The notes under the pieces were generated by a model that had not been told where the DNA came from, ran no database searches, and worked only from the letters and a program-made list of their open reading frames with translations. From Phascolomyces articulosus (taxonomy: Eukaryota; Mucoromycota; Mucoromycetes; Mucorales; Lichtheimiaceae), in assembly GCA_025677815.1 (NCBI GenBank), contig JAIXMP010000002.1, forward strand, positions 1,798,001 through 1,862,000: a stretch of DNA of 64,000 nt. Reading direction: 5' to 3'. A program made the position numbers and the translations under genes. Shown here piece after piece: positions 60,107-64,000 of the stretch. The first letter of the stretch is position 1. Each line of letters opens with the position of its first letter.

Positions 60107-61152
60107 CACCCGATCTATTGATTAACATTCAACTCCAAGGAAAAAAAAACGTGGACATGATATTTTTCTCTTTTCTATATCTATCTTACTTATTGCTTAA
60201 CCAAGTCACCCACTTCTTGCACGTCCCTATCTATGGATTTATGCTGCTTGAAACAGACTTTTGAATTATCTGGCAAACAACCCTCCAAACAAAAGCCATT
60301 TCTCTTTTTTTTATATATTCCATATTTCTCCAATGGCAGGACCCGGACAATATTTTATATTCACTGTATTTATTACCCGATTTTAACATCGCTGGTATGC
60401 AGCTCCAGTTCTATCCCTTCAAACATTATACTATCCTTAACATCTCCCCCATGCCTATCCTTTTCTATTCAAATTGCATATTATATACAACATATGTCCC
60501 CATTCCTCTCCTTCATTGTTATTTTTATCTATTGACTCCACTTGTTTTTCTTCCATTTCCCTTTTTCCATTCCTTTCTAATATTCCATGTCTTTCGTAAT
60601 GCATATCTTCTATATATTCCTATGCCCCATTCTATTTTTTTTCTTGCGCACATACATTGAAAAATAAATTATATGGCTCAATTTCTTTTTTTATCATTAT
60701 TAATATGTACTCGGTTATATACTACAGACAAAGCGTATTTTTTTTGACATGTGTATGGTACACATTTTTATGAGAAACTCCTCTGACGTCTAGTTTCTAT
60801 TTTATAATCCCATTTTGGTAGAAAAGTGTCCTTAATTCATTCATATATTTTTAAGACTACTCTATTCTATTTTCTATTACTGTACCCATCCATATTCATT
60901 GTTATTACCATATAATTAGTCAAGTTACATTATTGGCACTACATGACCTAGAAATCTACTATTATAAAGGAGAACAATGACTGTAATTTATAATACAAAG
61001 CATACAAATATTATATGTGCATTCATTTGAACATGCTGCTTTTTTTTTGACATAAAGTCATTTTATTTTCAATGAAAATATGTCTAACATCATAGGTCAT
61101 TAAATTAAAAAAGTTGGTATAAATATATATACAAAAAAAAAAGATAATCATA
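60107..61152. other. Tail-to-tail interval kinase / Siva-like
   Basis: About 1.05 kb, AT-rich and pyrimidine-rich on the plus strand from 60300 to 60660. Long frames there come from T/C-rich DNA. No gene supported. Confidence 0.55.
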
Positions 61153-61762
61153 TTATCCTGATTTACATGAAAGACAAAATACTTTTTCGAACGATGACGA
61201 ATAACTGAACAACAGTGTCAATTAGTAAACGTTGATTTTCTTCTTGATATATTATCATTCACCCTATATATATAGACTTATCTACTTACTCTATAATCGA
61301 ACATCCACCACAATAGACATGTTCACATATACTACACATCTGTACACAATCATGACATATACAATGTTCACAAAAAGTACATTTTCCAGACGCGGTTCCT
61401 CGGTTACAACGATAACAAGGTGGAATATCCTTTTGTGTGCTTTTATCCATATTTGGATTATTAAATAATGCATAGGATGGCTCTTTTGGTATATAGCTCT
61501 GACTACCATCCAGTTTTTGTTGCTGTTGTCGTTGTGAGTTCATAAGTATTTCAAAGGTTTGCTGCGCTATATTGCAAGTGGAGTCGTCAGCACTTTTTAA
61601 GGTCATTCAGGTCAAAAATAAAATGAACAAATAGTGATGGTGTATACAACTATCTAATATATTACCATTTATTCGTTTTTGTTCATCGTCTTGTTTATAT
61701 CGTTGTCGAAGGACATTGACCAAATCGTCATCTTGTTCGTCAAGTCGTCGTTTACTTTTCAT
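61153..61762 (-). CDS. Siva-like cysteine-rich zinc protein
   Basis: Small protein ending in the Siva-type zinc-binding domain; human SIVA1 is an apoptosis regulator. Three exons: 61762-61666, 61566-61290 and 61204-61153, giving 141 aa. The charged N-terminus (MKSKRRLDEQDDDLVNVLRQ) is followed by a Q-rich linker. The Cys/His cluster reads PPCYRCNRGTASGKCTFCE, then CICHDCVQMCSICEHVYCGG, and CSIIDYSSSFEKVFCLSCKS. The last exon was found by homology. Unspliced, the frame would stop at CSIIE, but a strong donor (GTAAGT) at 61289 and acceptor (TTCAG) at 61205 restore the DYxxxxEKVxCxSC ending seen in animal Siva. The fungal function is unknown. Confidence 0.82.
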
Positions 61763-61876
61763 AATCGTTATGTGCGTTATAACAAAAAAAAAAAGAGAGA
61801 GAAAAAGCTGGGCTTTTTTTGTGGCACAGCGACCCAAAATTTTTTGGATACTTTTTTTTTTCGACATACACACACC
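61763..61876. promoter_or_regulatory. 114-bp divergent promoter Siva-like / RSL1D1-like
   Basis: The two start codons are only 114 bp apart. The interval is made of A-rich and T-rich tracts (61785-61807 and 61850-61861) around a GC-richer core, TGGCACAGCGACCC. It is the tightest head-to-head pair in the window and must drive both genes. Confidence 0.55.
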
Positions 61877-63014
61877 ATGTTACAGATCGATGAAGCGAAG
61901 GTAGAAAAAAAAAAATAATAATAATGAATGATTTACCATGGAAACCCAAATCCGAGAATCTACCTATATTCACATCATACACCATTTTTTTTGAATATTG
62001 GAAACTTATAGGCACGGAAAGCTTTCAAGGCTTTATATAAACACGAAAAGCAAAGTAATAACAATGTCGTAGAAGGCATTTGGCTCACGATCGCTACCAA
62101 AAAAAACATTGATCTTGTAAAAAGCACACCATTAAGCATGTAAGAAACATTTTTCTCGGGAGAATAAGTTAATAGGGATATCATAAAAAAAAAGAGGCTT
62201 GACTCACTCACTAAAAAAAAACCTCTCTATGTGAAAAATAAAAAATTAGACCACTTCGTCATGCAACACAAACACCAGAAACACGACGATGTTTATTCAC
62301 CAAAGACCCACAAAAGACGTATAAAGACATGTTGATATCCAAAAAAATTAAAGGTGTACATAAAATTATTGGCATTTCAAAGTTAAAAAAGGAATATGGG
62401 TCTCCCGAGAAAAGACGTGAATTATTTTCAGAATATGATGCATTTTTGACCGATAAACGAATTGCTCATTTATTACCTCGGATATTGGGAAAAGAATTTT
62501 ATAAAAAGAGAAAGTAAGTTGGGTTATTGTGAAGGATGAAGATGAAGATTCTCTGGTTGTTTTTATTTATAAGAAAATAAAACTTTAGGGAACCCATGCC
62601 AGTGGATTTGTCAAAAGAAGATCTTCAAAAAGAGATTTTACGAGCAGTGCGATCCACATTTATGCATTTCAATTATGGCAATTTTTAGTAAGTTTTCATT
62701 TATTTAATTTAAATAGTATATCGGATAAATGAACGATGAGATGATATTGACTTACGCTTCTTATTTTTTTTAACAAAAACAAAAGTGCTGTAAAGATTGC
62801 TACAACAGGACAAAGTGATGTACAAGCTTTTGAAAACTGTATGGGAGCATTACCACATATTATCAAGGGTGTGTATGGTGGAACAAAGAATATTCGATCA
62901 TTACAAATTAAAACTTCCGAATCTACCAGTTTACCTATCTATGATGATGGTAATGCAAATGAAGACCAAGATAATGAGGATGAGGATGAAGAAGAGGAGT
63001 GGGAGGACTATTAA
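61877..63014 (+). CDS. Ribosomal L1-domain protein (RSL1D1/Cic1/Utp30-like)
   Basis: Nucleolar protein with a ribosomal protein L1 fold, related to Cic1 and Utp30, which act in ribosome assembly. Five exons: 61877-61900, 62012-62139, 62250-62513, 62589-62687 and 62786-63014, giving 247 aa. The first coding exon is only 24 nt (MLQIDEAK). It joins ARKAFKALYKHEK, the usual start of this family. Then follow EGIWLTIATKK, then CLFTKDPQKTYKDML and FLTDKRIAHLLPRILGKEFY. The second half has STFMHFNYGNFYAVKIATTG and ENCMGALPHIIKGVYGGTKN. The end is very acidic (NEDEDEEEEWEDY). It lacks the long basic tail of human RSL1D1, so it is nearer to Utp30/Cic1 in size. Confidence 0.9.
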
Positions 63015-63164
63015 AATGGCTGTCAAAATCTGGTGCCGTCTTTTTTTTTTTTCTTCCCAAGTTCCAAAATTTGCATTATTTTGAACAAACTCAGAATTTT
63101 AAGTTTTCTATTTTTTTCCCTCACCTTATTTTTTTTACAAAAATAAAAACACATAAAGATAAAA
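63015..63164. promoter_or_regulatory. Short promoter of the Lin1-like gene
   Basis: 150 bp between two genes on the same strand. T-rich tract, then A-rich leader (ATAAAGATAAAA) right before the ATG. No TATA consensus. Confidence 0.4.
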
Positions 63165-64000
63165 ATGGCTGGTACCAAAAGAACCAAAGGATCGTTTGAT
63201 AATGACGATTATTATGAAGGAGGTAATGGAGGTGGATCCTCTTCTAAACGTGTCCGATTCAAGAATCAACGATCACAACAAAGAAAGCGACGCGAATCAT
63301 CGTCACCACCCGAAGATATTGAATTTGATCACGAAGACATGCTAGAACAAAAGAAAAAACGACGCGGTGCCGTCAATACAGAAGAACTAAGTGACGATGA
63401 AGAAGTAGGGGGAGGCATTTACAGTAGTGGATCGGATGCTGAGGACAATGATCAAGATGACAAGGGCAAAAAAACTGCGGCAGCAGCAGATGCCGATGAC
63501 GATTTTGACATGTTTTCAGATAGTGCACCTGTCGAAACACAACAACAACAGAAAAATAAAAGCAAAGGCAAACGTCGGTTAGAATTAAATGAAATTGAAG
63601 GCCAAGAGTTGGATTCAAGAAATGTGGATTCTGAGGATGAAGATGGCAATAAGGAACCCAAATTGACCGCATTTAATATGCGACAAGAAATGGAAGAAGG
63701 TAGTTTTGATCAACAAGGCAATTATACCGTCAATAAGGAGGACCCAGAAGCTATCCATGATCGATGGATGGAAGGTGTATCACGTAAAGACATGGCTAAG
63801 GCAAAAGATGCTCAAGTACGACGGGAACAACAAGAAGCATTGAAAGAAGCTGAACGACAATCGAATTTACCTCAAACGAAAAATGACGTGTATCGTGAAT
63901 TATTAAAGTTCTTGAAACCAGGTGAAAATGTCAACCAAGCAATTGGCAAGTTGGGAGGTGGAACCAATAGTGCCACGGCCAAAGTACCTAAATGGAAACA
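63165..64000 (+). CDS. LIN1: Lin1/CD2BP2-like U5 snRNP protein, N-terminal part
   Basis: Component of the U5 and tri-snRNP (human CD2BP2/U5-52K, yeast Lin1). Frame open from 63165 to the window end; at least 278 residues with no intron. The N-terminus is basic (KRVRFKNQRSQQRKRRESS), with repeated acidic clusters (LSDDEEVGGG, DDDFDMFSDS). The diagnostic block is KLTAFNMRQEMEEGSFDQQG, then NKEDPEAIHDRWMEGV. The C-terminal GYF domain lies beyond 64000 and is not visible. Identification rests on the 'FNM+.EMEEG.FD..GN' block. Confidence 0.82.
   Translation, partial: MAGTKRTKGSFDNDDYYEGGNGGGSSSKRVRFKNQRSQQRKRRESSSPPEDIEFDHEDMLEQKKKRRGAVNTEELSDDEEVGGGIYSSGSDAEDNDQDDKGKKTAAAADADDDFDMFSDSAPVETQQQQKNKSKGKRRLELNEIEGQELDSRNVDSEDEDGNKEPKLTAFNMRQEMEEGSFDQQGNYTVNKEDPEAIHDRWMEGVSRKDMAKAKDAQVRREQQEALKEAERQSNLPQTKNDVYRELLKFLKPGENVNQAIGKLGGGTNSATAKVPKWK

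Overview
This window is nuclear DNA of a filamentous fungus, most likely an early-diverging one (Mucoromycota, probably Mucorales). The sequence is AT-rich. Its genes are split by many short GT-AG introns, typically 50-110 nt. The proteins are typically fungal or eukaryotic, and low-complexity poly-Q/N/T/H tracts are common. The lineage call is an inference from composition, intron style, gene content and LINE/pogo-type repeats. No tRNA, rRNA, CRISPR array, plasmid feature or bacterial operon was seen.

Layout. 0-13 kb: a sigma-like glutathione S-transferase (+), an MFS sugar transporter (-) and a large Bud4/anillin-like septin-ring protein (-). 13-25 kb: a large zinc-knuckle protein of unknown function (-), a Pep12/syntaxin-7-type Qa-SNARE (+), a ZNF277-family zinc-finger protein (-) head-to-head with the ribosome biogenesis factor RPF1 (+), and the Rab geranylgeranyltransferase beta subunit BET2 (-). 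27-33 kb: a LARP7/Pof8-like La-related protein (+) tail-to-tail with a PHD+JmjC histone demethylase of the Jhd1/KDM2-KDM7 group (-). 35-47 kb: a secreted phosphoesterase/acid phosphatase (+), a biotin-dependent acyl-CoA carboxylase carboxyltransferase subunit (+), two poorly understood small loci (+), an RluA/Pus9-type pseudouridine synthase (+) and an RBMS-like two-RRM protein (-). 47-58 kb: a gene-poor repeat zone holding a decayed partial paralogue of the LARP7-like gene, a broken LINE, a pogo-type transposase fragment and a 176-bp inverted duplication. 58-64 kb: a CaMKK-like kinase (+), a Siva-like zinc protein (-) head-to-head with an RSL1D1/Cic1-type ribosomal L1-domain protein (+), and the start of a Lin1/CD2BP2 U5 snRNP protein (+, cut by the window end).

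The gene set is mostly housekeeping: ribosome assembly (RPF1, RSL1D1-like, ZNF277), RNA modification and RNP assembly (pseudouridine synthase, LARP7-like, RBMS-like, Lin1), membrane traffic (syntaxin, BET2) and cell polarity/cytokinesis (Bud4-like). Exon models were built by hand. In each complete model the splice sites keep frame and the summed coding length is a multiple of three. Points that stand out are catalytic motifs carried on 19-27 nt microexons, a GC-AG intron, the decayed LARP7 paralogue, a cluster of perfect palindromes upstream of the RBMS-like gene, and the nested mobile-element zone.
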